NCBI GenBank assembly: GCA_003157745.1
Contig: PMKM01000092.1
Span: 9,220 to 57,906 of the forward strand
Direction of reading: 5' to 3'
DNA from: Bryobacterales bacterium
Lineage (GTDB): Bacteria; Acidobacteriota; Terriglobia; Bryobacterales; Bryobacteraceae
DNA: 48,687 nucleotides
Below, piece by piece: positions 29,704 through 38,151 of the stretch. Each line of letters starts with the position of its first letter. The first letter of the stretch is position 1. Position numbers and translations under genes: made by a program. Below the pieces are notes generated by a model. It saw only the letters and a program-made list of their open reading frames with translations. It was not told the origin of the DNA and did no database searches.

Positions 29704-31032
29704 TTGTCTAACGTGAAGATGCCGCGCCTGGCGGCCCTGTTCTTGTTGGCGGCGCCCGCCGCGTTCGCCCAGTACGCCGGCCCCGCGATTCTCTCTCGCG
29801 GCGACGCCCCGGCGGCCATGGAAGCGCCCAAGATCGACTTCGTTCCTTTTCTGTCGGTGCTCGCTGTATACGATACCGGGCTCAATGGCGTGTCGGTGAA
29901 TTCCCAGGGCCAACTCGCGAGTTCCAGCTCCGGAGGTGTGGACGTGAACTTTGGTATCAGTGGCGTTCACAGTTGGAAGCACACCAAGATATCGCTGAAT
30001 TATTCGGGCTCGGTCCGCGAATACTCACCCGCCAGCTATTACTCGGGCCTCAATCAGTCGCTGATGCTCGGCATCGTGCATCAACTCTCCAGGCATGTCT
30101 CGCTGCAACTCAACGAATCCGCCGGCGTCTTCGCCCAGACCTACGGTCTGGTCGGCCTTTCCCCAACCGTGCAGTTCGACCCTACGACGGTCTACACGCC
30201 TACCACCGATTTCTTCGACAATCGAACCATCTACGCCAGCACGCAGGTCCAACTAACCTGTCAAAGAACGGCCCGGCTTTCCTTTGCTTTCGGCGGAGAC
30301 TGGGATCTGACCAGGCGCCGATCGAGCGCGCTCTACGGCGTGACGGGGGAGGGTGCGCACGGCGATGTGCAGTACCGCTTATCCCGGCGCACGACGGTCG
30401 GCGGCGATTATATGTTTACGCGTTACACCTACAATGGCGTGTTCAGCGGCGCGGACTTCCACCGGTTTAGCGGCACCTATGCCACGGCTCTCTCGAAAAC
30501 CTGGGAGTTCACCGGCTATGGGGGGGTGACCCGAGCGGAGAATAAGTTCCCACAACTGGTCACGCTCGACCCGGTGATCGCCGCCCTGCTCGGAGTCACC
30601 CAGGGATACGTTGTATCCCACACCCTCGATTGGCTTTCGAGTTTCAGCGTGCGTTTGTCCAAGACATTCCCGACCGGCGTTGCGTATGTCTCCGGCGGCC
30701 GCTCGATGACCCCGGGTAACGGTCTGTTCCTGACCTCCTCGGCCTATAACGCTTCGGCTGGTTATACCTATACCGGACTTCGGCGTTGGGCCTTCAGCGC
30801 TTTGGCTAGCTATGACAGGGCGCAGTCCATCGGCAACATTCTCGGCGAATACGGGGATATCAGCGCTGGCGTGCAGACCAGCCGGCAGATCAGCCACATG
30901 GTACACATGGTGGCCGGCATTACCGCGCGCAAGTACCAGAGCGGCAGCTTCTCGGGTTACAACCGGGTGATGTGGGACGCGCAGGTAGGAATCTCGTTCT
31001 CGCCGAGAGATATTCCGATGCGAATCTGGTAG
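29704..31032 (+). CDS. Outer-membrane beta-barrel-like protein of the exopolysaccharide locus
   Basis: This encodes 442 residues from a TTG at 29704, with AGGAG ten bases upstream; an ATG at 29719 is the alternative. The signal peptide is followed by AQYAGP. The mature part is rich in alternating polar/hydrophobic strands with many Tyr, Ser, Thr and Gly, such as ISLNYSGSVREYSPASYYSG and TVGGDYMFTRYTYNG, and ends in an aromatic residue (MRIW). This fits a 12-18 stranded outer-membrane barrel. Exosortase-linked loci commonly carry such a protein, perhaps for polymer export. I cannot name a family from the sequence. It is followed after 74 bp by the glycosylphosphotransferase gene. Confidence 0.7.
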   Translation: MSNVKMPRLAALFLLAAPAAFAQYAGPAILSRGDAPAAMEAPKIDFVPFLSVLAVYDTGLNGVSVNSQGQLASSSSGGVDVNFGISGVHSWKHTKISLNYSGSVREYSPASYYSGLNQSLMLGIVHQLSRHVSLQLNESAGVFAQTYGLVGLSPTVQFDPTTVYTPTTDFFDNRTIYASTQVQLTCQRTARLSFAFGGDWDLTRRRSSALYGVTGEGAHGDVQYRLSRRTTVGGDYMFTRYTYNGVFSGADFHRFSGTYATALSKTWEFTGYGGVTRAENKFPQLVTLDPVIAALLGVTQGYVVSHTLDWLSSFSVRLSKTFPTGVAYVSGGRSMTPGNGLFLTSSAYNASAGYTYTGLRRWAFSALASYDRAQSIGNILGEYGDISAGVQTSRQISHMVHMVAGITARKYQSGSFSGYNRVMWDAQVGISFSPRDIPMRIW

Positions 31033-31106
31033 GATGGCGGGCCTTCGCGCCGGCGCTCCTCCCGCTGCGCCGCGTGGTAGGAATATAGTGTGGTGGTCCG
31101 CCCCGA

Positions 31107-32408
31107 ATGATCCGGCTATTTCGCGTTTTCGTCCCTGCCAGCACAGTCGGGCTGTTCTTGTTCGAGGCTCTGCTGATCTTTTCGTCGTTCCTGTTCTCCT
31201 CCTACCTCTTGCTGGAGGTGGACCCCACGGACTATTTTTCGGACTGGCGCGGGTGGCTGAGCGTGTTCGTGGTCTGGCTCAGCATTCTTCTCGGCATCCA
31301 TTTCCAGAACCTATACACGCAGATCCGCGCCCGGTCGCGCCTGTTGCTGCTGCAGCAACTCCTGGTGGTCGCCGGTGTTGCGTTCCTGCTCCAGGCGGTG
31401 ATTAGTGCGGTGCTTCCCGACTTACAGATACCGCTTCGCGTGATGCTGTTCGGCAGCGTGCTGTCTCTCGCGGGTATTCTGGCCGGCCGTCTGCTGTTCG
31501 CCGCGTACGTGCTTCCGCTGGTTGCCGGCGAGCGGTGGCTGCTGATTGGGAACAGCCCGCTGCTCGACGACATCGCCGGCCATCTGGACCGGACGCCGCA
31601 AGCCGGGATTCAGGTGGCCGCGTCGCTCGGAGCCGACGCCGCGGAAGAGACCGCCAGTCTGGAAGACCGGATACGGACGCTGCGCCCAACCCGCATCGTG
31701 GTGGGATTCGAGAGTGGCCCGAGTTCGCGCCTGGCTCATGAGCTGCTCGAGTTGCGCTTTGCCGGCGAAGCCATCGAAGACGCCGCCGAAATCTACGAGA
31801 AGATCTGCAACCGCCAGGGATTGAGTGGATTGAACGCCGCGCGCCTGCTGTATTCAAAGGAATTCGAGCCCGGCACACGAGCCTTGTTTTTTCAATCTGT
31901 CGGCAACCGCCTGGTCGCCGCCGCAGTTCTCGTCCTTGTGTCGCCTTTGCTGCTGCCGATCGCGGCCCTGCTGCGGCTGTCCTCCGGCAGGCCGGTACTC
32001 GAGCGGCAATGGCGGGAAGGCCGCCACGGACCATTCGCACTCTATCGCTTCCGGGTTGCCGCCGGAACCCGCACCGGCCGGCTCCTTGCCCGCACCGGGC
32101 TCTATGCGTTGCCTCAGTTCTTCCACGTGCTGCACGGGCAGATGTCGATAGTGGGGCCGCGGCCGGAGCGGCCGGAGTTTGTCCGTGAGTTAGCCCGCTA
32201 CATCCCGTTCTACCCGCACCGGCTCAAGGTGCGGCCCGGCATTACCGGTTGGAGCCAGATTCACATGCGGCACCAGCCGGAGCCGCGCGATTCGATGGTG
32301 GAACTGGAATACGATCTGCATTACATCAAGTATCTGTCGCCGACGCTCGATTCTCTCGTCGTCGTGCAGGCCATTAAGAGCCTGCTGCTTTGGGGCGGCC
32401 AACCATAG
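31107..32408 (+). CDS. Polyprenyl-phosphate glycosylphosphotransferase (PEP-CTERM/EpsB_2-type sugar transferase)
   Basis: This encodes 433 residues. The N-terminal half has about four transmembrane helices (residues 10-35, 50-70, 88-112, 115-140) and a degenerate nucleotide-binding region. Another membrane segment (about 270-293) starts the bacterial sugar transferase domain, which contains GRPVLERQWREGRHGPFALY, the YALPQFFHVLHGQMSIVGPR block and RPGITGWSQI. These enzymes load the first sugar phosphate onto undecaprenyl phosphate and so start exopolysaccharide repeat synthesis. The family member normally found beside exosortases is TIGR03013; the layout here agrees. It has no obvious ribosome site. 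It probably forms one unit with the barrel gene upstream and the gene 30 bp downstream. Confidence 0.87.
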   Translation: MIRLFRVFVPASTVGLFLFEALLIFSSFLFSSYLLLEVDPTDYFSDWRGWLSVFVVWLSILLGIHFQNLYTQIRARSRLLLLQQLLVVAGVAFLLQAVISAVLPDLQIPLRVMLFGSVLSLAGILAGRLLFAAYVLPLVAGERWLLIGNSPLLDDIAGHLDRTPQAGIQVAASLGADAAEETASLEDRIRTLRPTRIVVGFESGPSSRLAHELLELRFAGEAIEDAAEIYEKICNRQGLSGLNAARLLYSKEFEPGTRALFFQSVGNRLVAAAVLVLVSPLLLPIAALLRLSSGRPVLERQWREGRHGPFALYRFRVAAGTRTGRLLARTGLYALPQFFHVLHGQMSIVGPRPERPEFVRELARYIPFYPHRLKVRPGITGWSQIHMRHQPEPRDSMVELEYDLHYIKYLSPTLDSLVVVQAIKSLLLWGGQP

Positions 32409-32438
32409 CGCGCGAGACGAACCCGTGCCGGACATCCT

Positions 32439-33578
32439 ATGAGCCTATTCGCTATCCCGCGCGCCCGGCCGCTGCTTCGCCTCATGGCCGCCGCCGCGCT
32501 TTTCGCGCTATGGGCGGCATCGGGCGACGCGAAAACGGGCGACGCCGTCTTGCTGGTCGGGAATCGCAGAGATCCGGTCTCGCGGGCGGTAGTGGACTAT
32601 TACGCCGGGCGTCGCGCGGTTCCCTCGAGCCATATTTGTCTGCTAGATACTACTCCCGACGAGACCATCGACTGGCACACTTACATCACGCAAATCGAGA
32701 CCCCCATCGGCGGCTGTCTACAGCGCGAGCGTTTGGTGGAGAAGGTCCTGTACATCGTGACCACCATGGGTGTCCCGCTGCGAATCGACGGCATGGGTGG
32801 TTCGCTCGAAAAGTCCGAGCAGTCTTCGGTCGATTCCGAACTTACCCTGCTCTATGCGAAGCTTCACGGCAACCGCTTTGACCGGGCAGGCGCGGTCCCC
32901 AATCCGTTCTTCGCCAAGCGCGACAGCCCGTTCAGCCACGCGCAGTTTCCCATCTATCTGGTGACGCGCCTCGCGGCAAACGATTGGGCGGATGTGAAGG
33001 CCATGATCGATCGTTCACTCGCCGCGCGGAATCGCGGCATGTTCGTCGTCGACACCAGTTCGCCGGCCAATGGCGACGGCAATAACTGGCTGCGCGAAGC
33101 CGCCCTGCTCTTGCCCGCCGGCAGGGTTGTGCTGGACGACACACCCGCGGTTCTTTACAAGCAGCGCAACGTGATCGGCTACGCGTCCTGGGGATCGAAC
33201 GACGGCGGCCGCACCGAACGCTGGCTCAAGTTCGAATGGTTGCCGGGAGCGATCGCGACTGAGTTCGTATCGACCGACGCCCGGACCATGAAGCCGCCGC
33301 CCACGGACTGGAATCTTACCACTTACTCCGATCGCGAGCATTGGTACGCGGGCTCGCCGCAATCGCTCAGCGCGGACTACATCCACGAAGGCGCCACCGG
33401 CGCCTCGGGCAATGTGTACGAGCCTTACCTGGCCGGCTGCGCGCGGCCCGAGTACGTCATGCCTGCCTACGCCCATGGCCGCAACCTGGCGGAGAGTTAC
33501 TACGTGGGCATGCCGTTCCTCAGTTGGCAGGGCGTGGTGCTGGGCGATCCCCTGTGCTCGCTCGGAAAGCCGCGATAG
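32439..33578 (+). CDS. TIGR03790-like conserved exported protein of unknown function
   Basis: This encodes 379 residues with a hydrophobic N-terminal export segment (LLRLMAAAALFALWAASGDA). Conserved-looking blocks include VVDYYAGRRAVPSSHICLLD, LYIVTTMGVPLRI and LYKQRNVIGYASWGSNDG, and the end resembles GDPLCSLGKPR. These match my memory of the TIGR03790 family, found in several phyla that carry exosortases; no activity has been assigned. The block around VIGYASWGSNDG recalls cysteine-peptidase-like folds, but no catalytic set is certain. It lies 30 bp after the glycosylphosphotransferase and probably belongs to the same transcript. It faces a convergent membrane protein gene. Confidence 0.75.
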   Translation: MSLFAIPRARPLLRLMAAAALFALWAASGDAKTGDAVLLVGNRRDPVSRAVVDYYAGRRAVPSSHICLLDTTPDETIDWHTYITQIETPIGGCLQRERLVEKVLYIVTTMGVPLRIDGMGGSLEKSEQSSVDSELTLLYAKLHGNRFDRAGAVPNPFFAKRDSPFSHAQFPIYLVTRLAANDWADVKAMIDRSLAARNRGMFVVDTSSPANGDGNNWLREAALLLPAGRVVLDDTPAVLYKQRNVIGYASWGSNDGGRTERWLKFEWLPGAIATEFVSTDARTMKPPPTDWNLTTYSDREHWYAGSPQSLSADYIHEGATGASGNVYEPYLAGCARPEYVMPAYAHGRNLAESYYVGMPFLSWQGVVLGDPLCSLGKPR

Positions 33579-33620
33579 CGGGGAGCGAGAGTCTGGAGAG
33601 AAGTCCGTTTCCTGCCGGGG

Positions 33621-35255
33621 TCATTGCCGAGACGTTCGGCGGAGAACGATCACGGAAGCGTTGCGCGCCACGACTTGCAGTCCGTCCGGGATTTCTCCAT
33701 CGAGCATTCCGCGTATGAGCGGCGACGTCCGCTGAACCGGCGAGGCCTCGTCCCGCAGGCCAGGATAGAGGATCAAGTAGCTGGACCTGAATCGGTCCAT
33801 CTCCTGGAACAGCCTATCCCGGCTCCAAACCACGCTCGTAAACGGCGGATCGGTCACACACAGCGTTGGGTGGCGGAGGACGTATGCCGTCGCCTGGCCA
33901 TTAGTGGCCGTAATCACTTCGGCGGGCGAGAGACTTGTGCGTGCCCATGAAGTCAGGTCACTGGGGGAGCCAGACCCACGCCAAGCCTTCGTCACTTCAT
34001 CGGGCGCCACGAAGGGAGTGTAGCGCCAAAGCTCGCCCAAATGAACCGTGGCGTATCCTGTCAACACGAGAGCAAGGCAGAGCAAACGGAGCGCCCGTCC
34101 CGTAGGCGCTTCCTCAATCGCCGAAAGCGAGTAGGCGCCGAGCAGTAACAGCAGGGGAAGCAGAGCACTGAAGTAAGCTGACCCGACGGAAACCACCATG
34201 GTCGTATCGGCATAGACCATGGCGGCGGTATAAGTGCAAATCAGCACCCAGAGCATCCAATATGCCGGCGCGAACTTAGCGCCCCGGCCCCTCGATAACC
34301 ACCAGGAGCGAAAACCGAGGAGTAACAATCCCGCTACGCCAGCGAAGACACACGCCACGGCGATGCTCCGCCCGGCCCTGGCCTCACCGAGTAAGACGTG
34401 ATACAGGGCTGCGGCAGACGGTCGCACGGTCAACGGCCACAACTGGAACGAGCGCCTGGCTACGCTGCCCTTCCAGGAGCCGCTCAACGCGACGTTTCGA
34501 GCCATGCTGGCGCCAATGGCGCTCAACGCCAGGACGGAAGTCGACAGATCGAGCGAAGTGCGCCGGCTCCGGTGAAGCAGCGCGCGGAGGCAGAAAAACG
34601 CGAGGGCCCCGGCGAGCAGGAACAAGCCCGCATAGCGTATCCAGTAGGAGAGACCGAGGAGGAGCCAGCCGCACGCCTGCCATGCCAGTCCACGCCGCTC
34701 CGCCGTAAGTAGCGCTCGCGAGAAGCAGAGAACCGCCACCGCCACGACCAGCATGAATAACTCTTCAGTGGCGATTGAGCCGGCCATGATGAGCGGACAC
34801 GAATTGAGGACGAGCAAGAGCATCGCAACCCGGAAGTCGACCGGCCGGATTCCAGCCGGAACTGCCAGTCCTATAATCAGGGGCGAGAGGGCGAAGGACA
34901 CGAGTGAGATGCCGGCCGCCGCCATCGCGGTGGAAATCCCGGTTGTGGCAAGCGCCGCAGTGAGGATGGAATACACTGGAGGAAACGTCGTCATGGGAGC
35001 GGGAATCGTCCCGTGAGAACGCTCCGCGTCATAGTAAAGGATCGAGGTCTTGATTCCGTTCCCTTGCCGGATGTTGTCGGCGACACTCAAATACTGACAC
35101 GCATCGTTTCCCAGTGCCACCGCCCTGGTGTGGCCGAGAAGGCCGAGAGAGAGGATGGCCGCCAGCGCGCACCACGCCGCGAGTTCGATGGGAGCCGGCC
35201 GCCACACTTCGCCGGGAGGGAGCGTGCGCGAGGGATCGCGTCTTCCATGCCACAT
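33621..35255 (-). CDS. Polytopic GT-C-like membrane glycosyltransferase
   Basis: This encodes 544 residues with about 10-12 transmembrane helices from residue 22 to about 400 and a soluble C-terminal region (about 420-544). The first periplasmic loop has LGNDACQYLSVADNIRQGNG with Asp51, resembling the acidic loop motif of ArnT/PMT-type GT-C enzymes that use polyprenyl-phosphate sugars. It could add a sugar to the exopolysaccharide or to an exported protein. It lies 99 bp downstream of epsI on the same strand and probably belongs to the exosortase operon. The start has no clear ribosome site, so the N-terminus may be slightly different. The GT-C assignment is inferred from topology and one motif. 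Confidence 0.7.
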   Translation of the reverse strand: MWHGRRDPSRTLPPGEVWRPAPIELAAWCALAAILSLGLLGHTRAVALGNDACQYLSVADNIRQGNGIKTSILYYDAERSHGTIPAPMTTFPPVYSILTAALATTGISTAMAAAGISLVSFALSPLIIGLAVPAGIRPVDFRVAMLLLVLNSCPLIMAGSIATEELFMLVVAVAVLCFSRALLTAERRGLAWQACGWLLLGLSYWIRYAGLFLLAGALAFFCLRALLHRSRRTSLDLSTSVLALSAIGASMARNVALSGSWKGSVARRSFQLWPLTVRPSAAALYHVLLGEARAGRSIAVACVFAGVAGLLLLGFRSWWLSRGRGAKFAPAYWMLWVLICTYTAAMVYADTTMVVSVGSAYFSALLPLLLLLGAYSLSAIEEAPTGRALRLLCLALVLTGYATVHLGELWRYTPFVAPDEVTKAWRGSGSPSDLTSWARTSLSPAEVITATNGQATAYVLRHPTLCVTDPPFTSVVWSRDRLFQEMDRFRSSYLILYPGLRDEASPVQRTSPLIRGMLDGEIPDGLQVVARNASVIVLRRTSRQ

Positions 35256-35354
35256 ATGAAGACTCAGCGCTCATGTTAACACGCCGGCATTCTGCTTCCC
35301 TGGCTTTCGGTTCGTTGATGGAAGGAAACACGGGCAAGCTAAAGCATGCTCCAC

Positions 35355-36005
35355 CTAAAGCGGCAATTCGTGCAGCAGGGCCGGAAACACGGACTGCACG
35401 AACGCGGCGCCGGTCTGTTCGGCGGCGTCGATGCCGGCCGGCCCGACGGGGACGGTGATGCGCACAAGCGCCGTATCGCTGCGGCGGTAACGAATGGAAT
35501 CGACCACGGCCCAGAACTTGGCGGCGTATTCGGTGGCGATCACGCGGTTGTGGCTTTGATACCAGTATAAGGTGACGCTCTTCTCGTCGCCGTGCTGCAC
35601 CACGTAGCGGTTGACCGTGATCGGCGCCTCCCAACCGGGCACGCGAATGGAAAGGAAGTCTTCCTTCACGGGCTCCCAACCGGACCCCGGCAGGCAGTTC
35701 TTCGGAGAGTGCGGAGCTTGCCCGTAGCGCTGGGTGCGAAAGTACGCGATGTAGAGGCCGGCGACCTGCCGGGTGGTCTGATTCACAAAGAACCGGTTGA
35801 GCGTGTCGTCTGCCTTGAGAACGTCCAACGTTTCCCGATCCAGCGGAAAATCGCGAACGATCAGCCAGTCGCCGAGCACGGAGGGAAACAGCAGCAGCGG
35901 TGCGACCGGCGGCGTGGTTTCCGAGCGCGAGGCGAAGGCATAGAACGCCGCGGCTTCGAGCAGCAGCAGCACGGCCACCACGCGCACGTACGCATTCGTC
36001 TTCAT
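35355..36005 (-). CDS. epsI: Exosortase-associated protein EpsI
   Basis: This encodes 216 residues. The ATG at 36005 overlaps the exosortase stop as ATGA, so the two are translationally coupled. It has an N-terminal membrane anchor (about residues 7-26, VRVVAVLLLLEAAAFYAFA) and one extracytoplasmic domain with the EpsI hallmark HSPKNCLPGSGW (residues 99-110). Later blocks are NRYVVQHGDEKSVTLYWYQS and WAVVDSIRYRRSDTALVRI. In many bacteria this domain is fused to the exosortase C-terminus; here it is a separate gene. Its biochemical role is unproven, but it is genetically tied to exosortase function and exopolysaccharide production. Confidence 0.9.
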   Translation of the reverse strand: MKTNAYVRVVAVLLLLEAAAFYAFASRSETTPPVAPLLLFPSVLGDWLIVRDFPLDRETLDVLKADDTLNRFFVNQTTRQVAGLYIAYFRTQRYGQAPHSPKNCLPGSGWEPVKEDFLSIRVPGWEAPITVNRYVVQHGDEKSVTLYWYQSHNRVIATEYAAKFWAVVDSIRYRRSDTALVRITVPVGPAGIDAAEQTGAAFVQSVFPALLHELPL

Positions 36006-36895
36006 GCCTGCGCCCTCCCGCTCCGCGCGGCGAGCCGGATCGAAAAGAGAATCGCCCTGTGCAGCAGGAACAGAATCACGCCGGCGGAAAGGAAGATCAC
36101 CATGCCGGTGGATTCGTGGAAGAAGCCTTCGGCGAGGTCGCTGCGGATTTCGGAGAGAATGCCGGTGACCATCACGCGGCCGGCGTTGGCGGTCAACGCG
36201 ACAGGGATGGTGGCCAGGAAGAGCACCACGCGCAGCCAGGCGCGCTTCTCGAAGAAATAACCGTAGACCAGCGAGAGAAACGTCAGCGAGAGCAGCGAGC
36301 GGATGCCGCTGCACGCTTCGACGACCGAGAGTTGCTGATTGGGGAGATCGAGAATATTGCCCTCGCGCATCACCGGAATGCCGATGGCGAGCAGCCCCGC
36401 CGCGGCGATGCGGGTGGCCAAAATCTGCAACGGGAAGGTGAGGCTGTTGTAGACCACGGTGGGAATCGGCACCATGAAGAAGAGCAGAAACAAGGGAAAC
36501 GCGAGTTTGCGCACGATCGGCGGGCCGCCCACCGTCCACACGGCGCCGATCAGCGTGATCACGAGAGCCGTGCGCGCGGTAAACAGCTCCACGCCCAACG
36601 TGCCGATGAGGAGTTGCAGACCGCCCCAGACGACCAGTACGAGGCCCCACCAGGTGGGCCGCGCCTCGGTGGAGAGCAACTCCGCGCGCCGCTGCCAGAC
36701 GATGTAGCCGGCCACGAGCGGCACGAAGAACCCGTGGCCCATGTCGGGATCGTTCCACCACTGCGCGACGAGCCGCTGCAGAACGGAGGCGTAGCAGACC
36801 GCGAGCGGCACCGCGATCCAAGCGATGGCCGCCCAAGGCACACGCATCTTCGGAGTGGTTTCCGCGGCAGCGGTCATAGGGCCTGCGCCTATCAT
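36002..36895 (-). CDS. Exosortase (EpsH-type transmembrane transpeptidase)
   Basis: This encodes 297 residues with about eight transmembrane helices. Catalytic residues of the family are visible: Cys195 in VVEACSGIRSL, Arg240 in TANAGRVMVTG and His260 in FFHESTGMVIF. The N-terminal NDPDMGHGFFVPLVAGYIVW motif is also typical. Exosortases process proteins with a C-terminal PEP-CTERM-like sorting signal at the cytoplasmic membrane. The start may be the ATG at 36895 or 36877. It overlaps epsI by four bases. No protein in this window ends in a recognisable PEP-CTERM tripartite signal, so its substrates must be encoded elsewhere. The exact exosortase subtype is not decided. Confidence 0.92.
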   Translation of the reverse strand: MIGAGPMTAAAETTPKMRVPWAAIAWIAVPLAVCYASVLQRLVAQWWNDPDMGHGFFVPLVAGYIVWQRRAELLSTEARPTWWGLVLVVWGGLQLLIGTLGVELFTARTALVITLIGAVWTVGGPPIVRKLAFPLFLLFFMVPIPTVVYNSLTFPLQILATRIAAAGLLAIGIPVMREGNILDLPNQQLSVVEACSGIRSLLSLTFLSLVYGYFFEKRAWLRVVLFLATIPVALTANAGRVMVTGILSEIRSDLAEGFFHESTGMVIFLSAGVILFLLHRAILFSIRLAARSGRAQA

Positions 36896-37038
36896 ATCAA
36901 CCTAGGTGGGCGGGCGCCCGGGATCTCATGAGGGGTGGCCAATACCGAGACAGGCCCAGTTGTATGGGGTCCGCTCACTCCTCCCGCTCACTCCTCCCCA
37001 GCAGCCACCCGTCTGAACGCGCTAAACTGATCTCGTCT

Positions 37039-38148
37039 ATGATTGAATCCCTCCACATTTCAGGATTCAAGCTCTTCCGCGATATCACGCTGCCGAGGCT
37101 GGGCCGGCTGAATCTGTTTGTGGGAGAGAACAACACGGGGAAGAGCTGCCTGCTGGAGGCGATCAGGTTGTATGCGGGGCGGAGCCCCGTCGCGGATGTT
37201 CTTCTGGCTGCCGCAGCGCGGTCCCCTGAGGAACTTAGACTTTGGGACTCGGATGGGCTCAGCGAAGAAGGCGTACCGGTTTTGCATCCTGTTTTCGGGC
37301 TGTTCCATCGCACCGACGACGTCGCCAAAGGCATTGTCATCGAGAGCATTGGAGATTCAAGCCCTCTACGTATAGGCTGTCTGGCTCGTCCGATGGTCAC
37401 TGACGGGGCGGGCTTTGGACGCTATGTCCCTCTGACCTATGGAGAAGCGCTCCTTCCCGAAGGGGTCGAGATGGCTCTCGTAGTATTCCGCGGCGACCGG
37501 CAGGTGGGCTTGGTTACCCGCCAACTGCTACAGACGAACCTTCTGGCGGGAGACCGGGCTCAAGATGGCGAGAGGTTCTTGAACGATGACGCTTCGAGCG
37601 TCGCGTTTCTTCCGGCGAAGGGACTCTCGGATGAAAAGGCCGCGACCATGTGGGATGCTCTTGTCCAAGGCCCCGGCCAGGAATTAGTTCTCGGTTGGCT
37701 GCGTATACTGGACTCCCAGATACAGGATCTAGCGTACATTGGGCGCAAGTATGGGCGCCTTGCCCTGCTTAAGACCGGAGGCCAGGGCCGAGTGCCATTG
37801 CAGTCAGTGGGCGACGGGCTGACGAAGCTCTTCCACATTGCCCTTGCGGTGGCGTCTGCGCCAAAGGGAGTCCTCCTCATCGACGAGTTTGAAAACGGCC
37901 TGCACTGGAGCGTCCAGGAGAAGCTCTGGCTCGCTCTCGCCAAGGCGGCAGGTGAGTTCAATGTGCAGATATTCTGTACGACTCACAGCCGCGATTGCAT
38001 CGAGGGTTTCGCGGCCGCCGCAAAGGAAGCCGGGCCCGATGGCGCAGCAATCTACCGGCTCGAACGTAAGGGCGACGACATTCTTGCCACAGACTTGCCT
38101 CTCATCAACGTTGCCGCCGCGATGCGGGAACACGTGGAAGTGCGTTGA
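37039..38148 (+). CDS. OLD/ABC-type AAA ATPase, first gene of an ATPase-TOPRIM cassette
   Basis: This encodes 369 residues from the ATG at 37039 (MIESLHISGFKLFRDITLPR), the typical start of SMC/RecF/OLD-like ATPases. Walker A is GENNTGKS (29-36). The ABC signature-like LQSVGDG is at 254-260, Walker B GVLLIDEFENGLH (Asp282, Glu283) follows, and the His-switch is in CTTHSRD (His316). The middle (about 70-250) is a variable insert. There is no fused C-terminal TOPRIM; instead the TOPRIM-like protein is the next gene, three bases downstream. That split arrangement is reminiscent of PARIS (AriA/AriB) and other ATPase-nuclease defence pairs. A different cellular role, such as DNA repair, cannot be excluded. 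Confidence 0.85.
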   Translation: MIESLHISGFKLFRDITLPRLGRLNLFVGENNTGKSCLLEAIRLYAGRSPVADVLLAAAARSPEELRLWDSDGLSEEGVPVLHPVFGLFHRTDDVAKGIVIESIGDSSPLRIGCLARPMVTDGAGFGRYVPLTYGEALLPEGVEMALVVFRGDRQVGLVTRQLLQTNLLAGDRAQDGERFLNDDASSVAFLPAKGLSDEKAATMWDALVQGPGQELVLGWLRILDSQIQDLAYIGRKYGRLALLKTGGQGRVPLQSVGDGLTKLFHIALAVASAPKGVLLIDEFENGLHWSVQEKLWLALAKAAGEFNVQIFCTTHSRDCIEGFAAAAKEAGPDGAAIYRLERKGDDILATDLPLINVAAAMREHVEVR

Positions 38149-38151
38149 GTC

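Noticed and set aside
35355-36836. A 493-residue frame through exosortase and epsI
   Set aside because: Its N-terminal part is an arginine-rich shadow of the exosortase gene; the epsI product begins at 36005 with an ATGA overlap.
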